A stretch of 64,000 bases of DNA from Planctomycetaceae bacterium (lineage in GTDB: Bacteria; Planctomycetota; Planctomycetia; Planctomycetales; Planctomycetaceae). Each line of letters opens with the position of its first letter. Position 1 is the first letter of the stretch. The stretch is taken from assembly GCA_024742875.1 (NCBI GenBank), contig JANSXP010000029.1, forward strand, positions 19,294-83,293. Reading direction: 5' to 3'. Both the position numbers and the translations under genes were made by a program. This document shows positions 9,099-18,500 of this stretch, piece after piece. The notes under the pieces were generated by a model that searched no databases, had not been told where the DNA came from, and was given only the letters and a program-made list of their open reading frames with translations.

Positions 9099-10356
9099 TA
9101 ACCGTCAGCACACCGCTACTCGTTGCAAAGCGGTCCGTCTTTACACCCATGCCCTGCAGCAGCGTCACAAACAGGTTGCTCAAAGGCGTGTTGTCTTCCT
9201 GGTCATACGCCACATAACGTCCGTGCCGGTAACCGCCGCCGGCCAGAACAATCGGCAGATTGGTCGGATCGTGTGCGTTCGCATTCCCCAGATTGCTGCC
9301 GAACAGAACGGCCGTGTTATCCAAAAGTCGCCCCCCGTGTTCTGTGGGTTGCCCGAGCTTTGTCAGCAGGTCCGAGAACACGCCAAGGATACCGGATTCG
9401 ATCATTTTCAGCTGGGCAATTCTGCCGGGATCCTGGCCGTGATGCGACAGCGGGTGATGTTCTCCATGGACTCCCGCAATGTTGGGCACACCATGGTCGG
9501 CCTGAATCATCAACGTCACCACACGTGTGGAATCCGTTTGCAGCATCAGTGGAATCAAGCTCATCAGGGCCTGAATTTTGCCGAGCAGTTCGGAGGAATC
9601 CGGAATGTCCTGCGGAGGCTCTGCGTCCACAATTGGCTTCGGCCGATCCAGCCATGCATCAGATGCTGCCAGCTCTTTTTCAGCGACGCGAATGGCTTCG
9701 AAGTATTCATCCAGTTGTTTTCGGTCGCCTCCGCTGACTCGACGGTTGAGTGCCTTCGTCTGATCGCCGACCGCATCAAGGATACTGCGGCCTTCCGCCA
9801 GTCTTTGCTTTTGCCGGTTCTGCTCTTTCCTGCTTCCGGCCAGAAACAGCTTCGTGAACACGCGCGATGGGCGATTGTCGGCTGGCAGCATCACCCCATT
9901 GCTGTTGTACGACTGGCTTTCCTGAGTGTTACTGCCCAGCGTGATCGATGCGAATCGAGTCGTATTGCCAAGGTGCGTCGCGGCCACCTGATCGACCGAG
10001 ATCGAATTCTTAAAACCGCCCAGCCCTGGGTTCGTTGCCGCCGTCAGGAACGTCAGCTCTGTGTCGTGCGGCTCCCTGCCGTTCTGATCGGGATGAGACA
10101 ACCCGGAGAACAGCGTGAAGTCCTTCCGGTGCTCTTTGAGAACTTCAAGGTACTCTGTGTTTTCGTAGTCCGTTCCGATCGTGTCTGGGAACAGCGACGG
10201 AGGGTACAACCCGAGTGTATTACAGATCAGCACCATGCGTTTCGGCTGCTCTGCGCCGGCAAACCCAAACGCAGGATTCATCACATCCAGCAGCGGCAGT
10301 GTGAGTGCCACTCCGGATGCTCGCAGTGCGGTGCGTCGTGAAATGGGCGTGTGCAT
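9094..10356 (-). CDS. DUF1552 domain protein
   Basis: A 420-residue Tat-type exported protein beginning MHTPISRRTALRASGVALTLPLLD, then KRMVLICNTLGLYPPSLFPD. It continues with the DUF1552 hallmarks HPDQNGREPHDTELTFLTAA and TLMIQADHGVPNIAGVHGEHHPLSHHG near the C-terminus. DUF1552 proteins almost always sit next to a DUF1592/DUF1587 cytochrome protein in planctomycetes, as here; their biochemical function is not established. The start at 10356 was chosen over an in-frame one at 10470 because it puts the twin-arginine signal at the N-terminus and leaves no overlap with the upstream gene. The stop codon lies in a dispersed repeat. Confidence 0.88.
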   Translation of the reverse strand: MHTPISRRTALRASGVALTLPLLDVMNPAFGFAGAEQPKRMVLICNTLGLYPPSLFPDTIGTDYENTEYLEVLKEHRKDFTLFSGLSHPDQNGREPHDTELTFLTAATNPGLGGFKNSISVDQVAATHLGNTTRFASITLGSNTQESQSYNSNGVMLPADNRPSRVFTKLFLAGSRKEQNRQKQRLAEGRSILDAVGDQTKALNRRVSGGDRKQLDEYFEAIRVAEKELAASDAWLDRPKPIVDAEPPQDIPDSSELLGKIQALMSLIPLMLQTDSTRVVTLMIQADHGVPNIAGVHGEHHPLSHHGQDPGRIAQLKMIESGILGVFSDLLTKLGQPTEHGGRLLDNTAVLFGSNLGNANAHDPTNLPIVLAGGGYRHGRYVAYDQEDNTPLSNLFVTLLQGMGVKTDRFATSSGVLTVT

Positions 10357-10460
10357 GGATCGTCTCTCGCAGCGGAACGCGTCTGGAGTTTCGGTTGGTT
10401 GTGGTTTCAGGTTGTCGTCGGGAAAGGAGGGTTTGTCGCCAAACGTCCAGAGGAATTCCG

Positions 10461-12974
10461 CTACCGACATCGAAACATTCGGCTGCGAACAACTTCGTAA
10501 ATCAACTGCTTCAACGGAAACCCTCTGTCTTCTTGTCGTTTCAAAATTGCTTCCACATCCTCACGATCTGCGAACTGAATGTCCGCCCCCGTGGCAAACG
10601 TGATCAACTGTGACACAAGGTTCCTCGCCACCTGTTCCTGCGACTTCATCAGGTGGCGTTTGAAATCACGGATACCGCGGAATTCAAAGCCGTCCTCCGT
10701 CTGTCCACTGCAGTCTACGGGCTCCCCCGGGGTGTAGTCTTTATGCAAAAACCGCTGACCGGTGACGGCCGTGCGTTTCACGCCTTTGCTCCTGCGGTAT
10801 CGCGTGCGGAATTTGCCCACAGGATCAAAGCTTTCCAATGCGAACCCGGGCGGATCGATCCGGCGATGGCAGACAGCACACGCTTTGACCGACTGATGTC
10901 TGGCAAGAGTCTCGCGGATCGTTGTGGCTCCGCGAGTATCTGGTTCAATCGAACCGACTCCCGGCGGAGGCGGATTCGGCGGCTGTCCCAGCAGATTTGT
11001 TAACACAAAGTTGCCACGTTTGACGGGTGTCGTCACGGTGCCATTCGCCGTGACCTTCGCGATGGCCGCATGGGTCAGCACGCCTCCTCGGACGCTGTCG
11101 GCCGGCAGTTTCACCTTCCGCATCTGCTCACCTTCGACGCCTGAAATGCCGTAGTGCTCAGCCAGCCTGCGATTGAGAAATGTGAAGTCGGAATCGATCA
11201 GATTGGCAATACTCAGGTCCTCCTCGACGAGATGCCGGAAGTGCAATCGCGTTTCCGCCAGCATCGCTCGACGGAGCACGTCGTCATATTCCGGATACAG
11301 GTAGGCGTCCGGCGTGGTGGCGTCGATCTTCTCCAGATCCAGCCATTGATCGAGAAACTCGTGGATGAAACGTTCGCTGCGGGGGTCAGACAGCATGCGG
11401 CTGACCTGAGCATCCAGCGTCTGCGTATCGTGAAGTTTTCCTTCACTGGCAAGCTGCATGAGCTTCTCATCAGGAGGACTGCGCCAAAGGAAGTATGACA
11501 ACCGACTGGCCAATGCAAACGGTGTGAGTACAGCCCCCTCGTAGCGAAAGTCGTCAGAACTTTCGATCTGACCACCGTCTGCTGACGGACCACCGCCAGG
11601 ACTTGCGCGACCTGTCGTTGCATTCGTCAGAAAGATGGTCTGCGGCGCGACGAGAACGGCACGCAGTGGCACACGCGCGCTGGCGATAAGGCCGCGGCCG
11701 GCTTTGAGGTTCGGGAGGGCGAGATTGGTGAAGTCTTCGATCTCTTCGGCAGTCACCGGGCGTCGGAATGCCCTGGGGGCCAGCGCTGCGACGGCATCGC
11801 GGATGTGTTCGTAATGAGACTTTGTCGTCACTGGCTTGTAATAGCGACCGTTTGCAGCAGACTCCCATGCGACACCGGGCAACAGAGCTCGCGTACGTTG
11901 AGGCGGCCACATCAACTCCAGAGGACCTTCCACAAGCACTCGACGAACCCGCACGCCTTCGCCCTGGAATTCTCTCGCGGGTTGCGAGTTGTAGATCACC
12001 TTCCCATCCGGCGCTGGTTCCAGTTCGTCCGCGCTCACATAGAAGTAATCATCAGGGCGCAGGTATTGGGTCGCTGACACCGTGCGAAGTTGCTCGTCGA
12101 CGTCCCAGGCCGCAAACAGCTCGCTGTCACCCTGAACATCGTTTTGACGTCTGAGACTCATCGTGACCGAGGATCTCGGCTGATACGCCGAACCGGTCAC
12201 AGTGATGCGGTATCGGCCAGCGACGGGAATCCGCAGACCGTTACTGTCGCTGCGGAGGTTGTAGTTTTGCCCGCGGAACATAATCAGATCGTCTTCGTCC
12301 CGGAAGACCGTCCCACCTCCGCGTCGCACTGGGCGTTCAAACCACATCTGCATGTAACGCGAATTCGCGTAATCCAGTTCGCGCGACATCGGCGGCTTTG
12401 GGCCCAGCTGAATGGCCTCATCCAAAGCCGCATCGGCGGCAGCGAGGAAAGCTCTGACATGGACGCTCGACATCCGCTGCTTTGCCGCAACGACATCAAA
12501 GGCCCCCGACTTATTTTCGGGCGGCAGCAATTTCGCGATCCGGCCACCAATGCCAAGCAGATCGTGCAGGGTGTGTTCGTATTCCCGCCGGGAAAGGCGT
12601 CGCGAGGGCACTCGACCATACGTGGCCTGCTGGTGGCGATTCACCTCAACGAGCTGCGTCCGCAGAAACGTCAGCGCAGCGGCCTGCGTTTGCTTGTCAG
12701 GCCGAGCCTCCGACGCCGGGGGCATTTCTCCGCTGCAGACGCGATCGAAGACGCCAACCCACGCGCGAAACGTATCCGCATCCTCGAAATCCCGGCCGAG
12801 CTTCGTCAAGTCAAGACGAGTCTGGGTGTTCTCGTCGTGACAGGCGATGCACGAGGATTCGATCAGTGGCTGGAGCTTATCATCGGCCTGTGACAGTGGA
12901 ACGCACGTCAGCAGCAGGACAAGCAGGACAACGCGACTTGTCACAGGCACCTGCAGGACACACTGGGCACTCAT
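10461..12974 (-). CDS. DUF1592/DUF1588/DUF1587/DUF1585 cytochrome-like protein
   Basis: An 837-residue secreted protein with the complete planctomycete domain chain. It has a signal peptide, an N-terminal heme site CIACH at about 41, a DUF1587 segment (SRRLSRREYEHTLHDLLGI) and DUF1595 (RAFRRPVTAEEIEDF). DUF1592 (LASRLSYFLWRSPPDEKL), DUF1588 (RGGVLTHAAI...RGNFVLTNLLGQPPNPPPP) with a second heme site CAVCH at about 695, and a C-terminal DUF1585 (RNLVSQLITFATGADIQF) complete it. Between DUF1595 and DUF1592, residues about 455-480 form a Gly/Ser-rich insert whose DNA matches the dispersed inverted repeat. The start overlaps the stop of the upstream gene (12971-12974). It is probably an electron-transfer or oxidoreductase subunit working with DUF1552; the substrate is unknown. 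Confidence 0.9.
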   Translation of the reverse strand: MSAQCVLQVPVTSRVVLLVLLLTCVPLSQADDKLQPLIESSCIACHDENTQTRLDLTKLGRDFEDADTFRAWVGVFDRVCSGEMPPASEARPDKQTQAAALTFLRTQLVEVNRHQQATYGRVPSRRLSRREYEHTLHDLLGIGGRIAKLLPPENKSGAFDVVAAKQRMSSVHVRAFLAAADAALDEAIQLGPKPPMSRELDYANSRYMQMWFERPVRRGGGTVFRDEDDLIMFRGQNYNLRSDSNGLRIPVAGRYRITVTGSAYQPRSSVTMSLRRQNDVQGDSELFAAWDVDEQLRTVSATQYLRPDDYFYVSADELEPAPDGKVIYNSQPAREFQGEGVRVRRVLVEGPLELMWPPQRTRALLPGVAWESAANGRYYKPVTTKSHYEHIRDAVAALAPRAFRRPVTAEEIEDFTNLALPNLKAGRGLIASARVPLRAVLVAPQTIFLTNATTGRASPGGGPSADGGQIESSDDFRYEGAVLTPFALASRLSYFLWRSPPDEKLMQLASEGKLHDTQTLDAQVSRMLSDPRSERFIHEFLDQWLDLEKIDATTPDAYLYPEYDDVLRRAMLAETRLHFRHLVEEDLSIANLIDSDFTFLNRRLAEHYGISGVEGEQMRKVKLPADSVRGGVLTHAAIAKVTANGTVTTPVKRGNFVLTNLLGQPPNPPPPGVGSIEPDTRGATTIRETLARHQSVKACAVCHRRIDPPGFALESFDPVGKFRTRYRRSKGVKRTAVTGQRFLHKDYTPGEPVDCSGQTEDGFEFRGIRDFKRHLMKSQEQVARNLVSQLITFATGADIQFADREDVEAILKRQEDRGFPLKQLIYEVVRSRMFRCR
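11538..11571. repeat. Inverted-repeat family copy inside the DUF1592 gene
   Basis: The + strand reads CTCGTAGCGAAAGTCGTCAG and continues AACTTTCG. Compared with the intergenic copy (RC of 20953-20972 and flanks), it differs at only a few positions. In the gene's own frame it encodes SDDFRYEGA within an insert that separates the DUF1595 and DUF1592 parts. A second arm is not clear; 11595-11618 may be a degraded one. Confidence 0.6.
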
Positions 12975-15445
12975 TCGCCGGACCCGTTTTCGTTCCTGAA
13001 GCTAACCGACTGAATATATGCCAGCAAATCGTAAATCTCTTCCTGATCGAAGGTGTCCAGCAGGCCGGTCGGCATCGTGGAGATGTCGGCCGCCATCCGT
13101 TCTTCGATGGAAGTCTTTGTCATCACTTCCACCTTGTCCGGTTTCAGCAGGTTGGGCAGGAAGTGGATTTCATCGTCCGTTTCTCGGATGACCAGGCCCG
13201 TGCGAAGTTTTCCGTCGTCACCCAGGATCATCTGCGTTTGAAACTCTTTGTGAATCTCAGCGGACGGTTTGACGATCTGCTGCAGCAATTTGGCCCCGCG
13301 GAATCGTTTCGTGACCTCTGTCAGGTCCGGCCCGAGCTTCTTTTCGCCAGGGCCAAGGTTGTGGCAGCGAGTGCAGGTGGCCTGTTCAAAAACCATGCGT
13401 CCGCGTTCGAGATTTCGTTGTCCCAGACGATCGGGCGCGCTGCCAAACCAGTGATGCTGCCACTTCCTCACAAAGCGACGCTCCACAGGCGTGTCGTTGC
13501 TCATCACGTAATCAATGATCTTCACATAGAACCGTCCGTCACTCTTTCGGTCCGGGTGAGCCCGTCGGAACTCATTAAACAGTGAACCTGCCAGGCTGCG
13601 TTTGTGTTTTGGGAACGCTGCCAGACGTGAATCGACCCATTTCTGGTGAGGCATCTTCAGGTAGGACTCGGGCAGCGGACTGGCATCAATTCTGGCAAAC
13701 AGTTTCTCTCGATCGGTGCCCATTTTGCGTTCCACTTTCGGAGCAGTGGCCAGATTGCCAATGTCGTGGTTGCCGTCGTAATGCTTCGGTGTGAGTTTGA
13801 TGCCACCGCCTTCCGGAAGAGTCTTCGGCAATGAGATTCGGGTCACCGCACCGACACCGCGTTCCATATGCCGAGCCGGGCCCGACGTGCTGGTCCAGAC
13901 GTTACCTTCGTCATCAAATTCAATTTCACGGGTGTAGGAAACGCGAGTTGGCAATCGGAATTCGACCAGTGTTTCTGTTGTTGGGTCGAAGCGATTGATC
14001 GTGTCGTTGCCCGTGCCGCAGACCCAGACGATGCCATCTTTGTCGACGTTCAAAGCGTATGGAATCTGGTTTTCGGCATCCGGCAATTCGTAAACGGTCC
14101 AGTATTCGGTGTTCGGGTCGAACTTCGCAAACACGCCCGAACCAAAGCCTGGCACCCAGACCATTCCATCCGGAGCAACATGCAGTCGCCGCGGCCCACG
14201 GAACGGAGGATTCCATTCCCTGATGTCGCCGTCTGGAGCAGACGGATCAATACGGCCGATGCGGTTTCCGTTGAGTTTCGAGTACCAGATTATGCCATCA
14301 ACGGGTGAATAATCCAGGCCGTATGGCGTGATGCCGCGCGATTCACCTCGTCCCGCCCCCATCGCCTGTCCCGCACTCAACAACTTGTATTCCTTCACGA
14401 AGCCCGTCTTCGGATGAATGGAAAAACAGGAATTGGAACCCGCGTCTGTGTACCAGATCAAGCCTTCAGGATCCTGGGGATTGATTCGCAGAGTGTGCGG
14501 ATAGTTACCGCGTTTCTTTGGCGCTTCCGCGCTGCTGTAAACATCGAACCTGCCTGTTTCGATGTCATAGCGAGCCATGTGGCCGCTGGCACACATCGTC
14601 GTCCACAGGCTGCCATCGTTGGCGGTTTCAATGGAATGAGGTGCGTGGGCTCCGCGTGGAAACCTGATGGCCGTCTGTTCGCCGGTCTGGGGATTCAGAG
14701 CGATCATCCGCCCCCGACTGATATTCACCGCATAAACAAGCCCGTCTCGTCCGAGCTCCAGGTCATGAAAAGAACCTTCCAGCGGCTTATCCATTTCCCA
14801 CATCGTGATGGTGGCGGCCGTCGCCATTCCCGTCGGCGCTGGTGGCGGCTCAAAGGCAGGCCACGACCTGACAGCGTCGTCTTTGTAGGTATCCATCAAA
14901 CGTTTGATGATGGTTTGCTGCGTGTGCGGGTACAGACCGCCAAAGCCGTCCATGCGACGGATCATGGTTTCCCAGTCGACGGGTTTCTCCGGGGTGCGAA
15001 AGCCCAGCGTTCCCACCTGGTGGCAGTAAGAACAATTCATTTTGAAGTTCAGCCGGTCTCGTGGGTTATCGAAGGCCAGCATGCTGAAGGCGCTGCTGGC
15101 CGGACGCTGCAATTCCAGTTCTTCACCTGCGGCAGCGCGAGTGCTGATGACAAGATCATCAGTCCCGGCGGCGATTCCGCTGCTCCACTCATCCGCAAGT
15201 CCCATTAATCGTGTGCGAATACTGTGGTCAGTGTTGCGCAGCCCGGAGATCTCAAAGGAACCATCTTTCTGCGTGAACACCGACGTCCATTTTCGATGTT
15301 CCGAGTCGATGGCAGAGACCATGACACCTTCAATGGCACTACCGGCCTGATCAACGACCTTTCCACGAATCGTTTCCGCACAGATCGGACCGTGGCATGA
15401 ACAAAGCGCGAAGGTCAGTCCGCTGAGTAACGCAAAGTGCCTCAT
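12971..15445 (-). CDS. Vgb/streptogramin-lyase-type propeller with two cytochrome c sites
   Basis: An 824-residue secreted protein. A signal peptide and a carboxypeptidase regulatory-like domain (TIRGKVVDQAGSAIEGVMVS, residues 23-95) are followed by a first heme site, CSYCH, near 137. A six-bladed Vgb-like propeller spans about 190-520 (repeats such as GLIWYTDAGSN, DGIIWYSKLNGNRIGRIDP, DGIVWVCGTGNDTINRFDP). An unnamed domain around 585-655 (HQKWVDSR) is followed by a C-terminal heme domain with CTRCH near 688 and a PVC-type tail (TGLVIRETDDEIHFLPN...MPTGLLDTF). The 585-655 domain recurs in the next upstream gene. The start at 15445 begins the signal peptide. It is tightly coupled to the DUF1592 gene downstream, which suggests one periplasmic redox complex. 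Confidence 0.82.
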   Translation of the reverse strand: MRHFALLSGLTFALCSCHGPICAETIRGKVVDQAGSAIEGVMVSAIDSEHRKWTSVFTQKDGSFEISGLRNTDHSIRTRLMGLADEWSSGIAAGTDDLVISTRAAAGEELELQRPASSAFSMLAFDNPRDRLNFKMNCSYCHQVGTLGFRTPEKPVDWETMIRRMDGFGGLYPHTQQTIIKRLMDTYKDDAVRSWPAFEPPPAPTGMATAATITMWEMDKPLEGSFHDLELGRDGLVYAVNISRGRMIALNPQTGEQTAIRFPRGAHAPHSIETANDGSLWTTMCASGHMARYDIETGRFDVYSSAEAPKKRGNYPHTLRINPQDPEGLIWYTDAGSNSCFSIHPKTGFVKEYKLLSAGQAMGAGRGESRGITPYGLDYSPVDGIIWYSKLNGNRIGRIDPSAPDGDIREWNPPFRGPRRLHVAPDGMVWVPGFGSGVFAKFDPNTEYWTVYELPDAENQIPYALNVDKDGIVWVCGTGNDTINRFDPTTETLVEFRLPTRVSYTREIEFDDEGNVWTSTSGPARHMERGVGAVTRISLPKTLPEGGGIKLTPKHYDGNHDIGNLATAPKVERKMGTDREKLFARIDASPLPESYLKMPHQKWVDSRLAAFPKHKRSLAGSLFNEFRRAHPDRKSDGRFYVKIIDYVMSNDTPVERRFVRKWQHHWFGSAPDRLGQRNLERGRMVFEQATCTRCHNLGPGEKKLGPDLTEVTKRFRGAKLLQQIVKPSAEIHKEFQTQMILGDDGKLRTGLVIRETDDEIHFLPNLLKPDKVEVMTKTSIEERMAADISTMPTGLLDTFDQEEIYDLLAYIQSVSFRNENGSGE

Positions 15446-15522
15446 CGTGTGTTCTCTCCTCGAACTGATTACTCTCACCATGCAACCCGCGAAACGCCCA
15501 AATGGTGGACATCCAATTGCCG

Positions 15523-18500
15523 TCAACCCTGGTCATCCAGCGTGTTCAGGACTTTCGCATCCAGAATGAGCTCTCGAAACTCATCGTCAGGCACGTCCGC
15601 CAGCAATCTCAGAAACGCAGCGAGCCCTGGCATGTCCTGCTCGCTCAGTTTCATGGCAGTGTAAGCGTCACTGACTTCGTCTGCTGTACCAGATTGTTTC
15701 TGCCTGTACGTCTCCAGTTTCTTCTGGAGAGCTTGATGGAGATCGACTCCGCGTTTGGCCAGGTTGCGGAGCGAGGGCGTCGGTTTAGCAGTCCCGCCTT
15801 TGCTGACCACGTGGGACTTGCTGTCGGTGAATCGTGCCGGTGTATGGCAGGCGGCGCAGTTGCCCACGCTGGCGGCGCCCTCGTACCGCAGGAACGTTTT
15901 GAATCCTTCATACGCAGACCGCTGCATGCCGGGTGGAGTTTTCAGCAGAATCCGACCTTCCTGGTTCGCCAGGCGACTGAAAATCCGCCCGGCGAAATCC
16001 TCCGGCGTCTCGTCGTCGTCCGGTTGGTCGGGAATGCGATTCACGTAGACAAACGCATCAAACACAGACCGCTTTGTGGTGGCGAGACGATGGATGCGCG
16101 TTTCCGTTTCCATGCTCGCGTTCCCTGCGTCTTCTTCGCCGCGAGCCACGTATTCCAGAATCCGCACAAACGACATGCCAGCGTTCTTCATTTTCGGCTG
16201 CAATCGTCGCTTCTCCCTCCACAGCCTGCCAATGCGGCCGCGCTGCTCCGGCTGGAGTGCCTCCATGCGGCGATCGACCCAGCGTTGATGATTGTTAACG
16301 TCGTATCCGGCCGGGAGTTCTGTCTGGTCGATCCGCGTCAACAGATCAGCCAACTCCCGGTCAGTTGAGTCAACGCCAGCGGCGACTGAAGGCGTCGGGG
16401 CGGATCCTGCTGGCCGAGTCATCGCGTCTGGCCGGGGAGAACCGATCCTGCCCTCTGACTGCGCCCATTCCGGCGCATCGGCCATGACACTTTGAAAAAT
16501 GGCGTTGGCCTTCTTTTTCATCTGCGCGACAAGTTCCGGCCTTTCCGCGGCGATGTCGTGCTGTTGGCCCAGGTCGCTCACAAGATCATACAGCTGAACC
16601 CGATCGACGCCTCCCTGCTTCATGAGTGGGATGAGCGCTTCGTTGAAGTAGAACATCGATCGAAATTCCTCGCGCAGCAGATTGGCCGTCGGATTGGCAA
16701 AGCTGCCGTTGAACATGCGGGAACGCAGATCCAGCCCGCCCAGTTCCTTTTCGAGGTCTTTGCCCAGGGCCATTCTTGTCTGCTCGATCAGTCGGTCGGC
16801 TTTTGCATTGTCAAAAGGGAGCCTCGCCGTGCCTGGCGCCAGCAGAACGTAGTTTCGGATTCTCACCGCCATCGTGCGGCCATTCATCCAGAACAACGGG
16901 TGCTCGCGTTCGAACGGGCCGGTGCGAGTCAGCAGAGGCGTCAGGTCGGCCCCGTCGAGACGCACGCCAAGGGGTTTGTCGATGCCCGCAAGTCCGCAGA
17001 TGGTGGGCAGAAGATCGACAGCTCCGGCCGGCTCGTTCTCCACGCGTCCGCCGGGGATCTTTCCCTTCCAGTGAAAAATCCCTGGAACGCGATGTCCGCC
17101 TTCATAGTGCGCCCCCTTTTTGCCTCGCAATTCTCCACTTCGATCCTGTCGGTAGCTGCCATTGTCGGAGGAGTAGTGAATGATGGTGTTGTCGAGCTCA
17201 CCCATTTGTTCGAGCCTGTCAACGAGGCGACCGATGGCGCGGTCCGTGTTGTCGATGGTGGCGTTGTAGATGGCAGCCTGATCGTTGAGCGCTCCGTACT
17301 GGGAGACGATTTCATCGGGCGCCGCGATAACCGCATGGGGCTCGTTGAACCACAGGTTGAGAAAGAAGGGGGCGTCGGCGTCGCGTTTGTCATCGAGCCA
17401 CGCCAGCGCTTCGTCAACCACAAGCTGGCAGGAGTATCCTTTCAGCGGCCCCACACGTTTGCCGTTGCGAAGAAAGTTGGTGGGATCTTTGTGACTGGGA
17501 TGAGCGCCATTCACCAGACCGAACCAGTGGTCGAAACCATGATCGGCGGGAGTGGGATTATCGCGGCCGTTGACCGGCATGCCGAGATGCCACTTGCCAA
17601 AATGAGCGGTGGCGTAGCCTTCCTTTTTGAGGACTTCGGCGAGAGTCGTTTCACTTTGCAACAGATGCATTCTGTGACGCTGTTCGCTGAGGACGGACCA
17701 GACTCCGGCGCGGATATGGTTGCGGCCGGTGAGAAAGGTGGCTCGCGACGGTGAGCAGACGGGCGCCCCGGAATGGAAGTCGGTGAAACGCACACCCCCC
17801 GCGGCCAGGCCATCGAGGACGGGGGTCTTCACCGGGCCACCGTAACAGCCGAGGTCGCGGTACCCGAGGTCATCGACGAGCAGGGTGATGACATTCGGAC
17901 GCTTGTTGCCTGTCGTAACGGAAGTCGTCCGGACTTTTGGTGAAGGCGGAGTCCGAGGGCCAACAGAAAAAACAGGTGCAGCGCCTGTTCCTGCCGGCGG
18001 TGTCACGGCGCCTGACCTGGGATCGCCCCTCTTTTCTGACGCGGGATCGGTGTCGGACGACCGAATCTCTGGAGGAGTTCCGCTACGGTCCGCGTGGTTT
18101 CCGCTGGCAGATTTGTTTCCCCGATAGTGGGGCGCGTTCGCTTTCGGGAGCCACTTCCTGAGAGCGGCCTTCGTTTCCGTCAGCTTCGCGTCATCCGCGA
18201 GATTCTTCCTCTGAAGTGGATCGGCTTTGGCGTCGTAAAGTTCCTCTCCACCATCACTGTAGCGGATGTAATGAAAGTCGCGCGAACGCACGGCGTGACA
18301 CGGGCCGTACCAATGTGGTGAATGGGTGATGACGGCCGGATACGGCCAGTCACTGTTCGGATCTTTGACAAGTGGCGCGAAGCTGCGTCCATCGAGGTCG
18401 TCACGTGCGGGAAGGCCGCAGAGATCGATCAACGTCGGGTAGAGGTCGACGAGGCTGACCGGACTCCTGCATGTCTTTCCACTGGCCGGAGAGCCAGACG

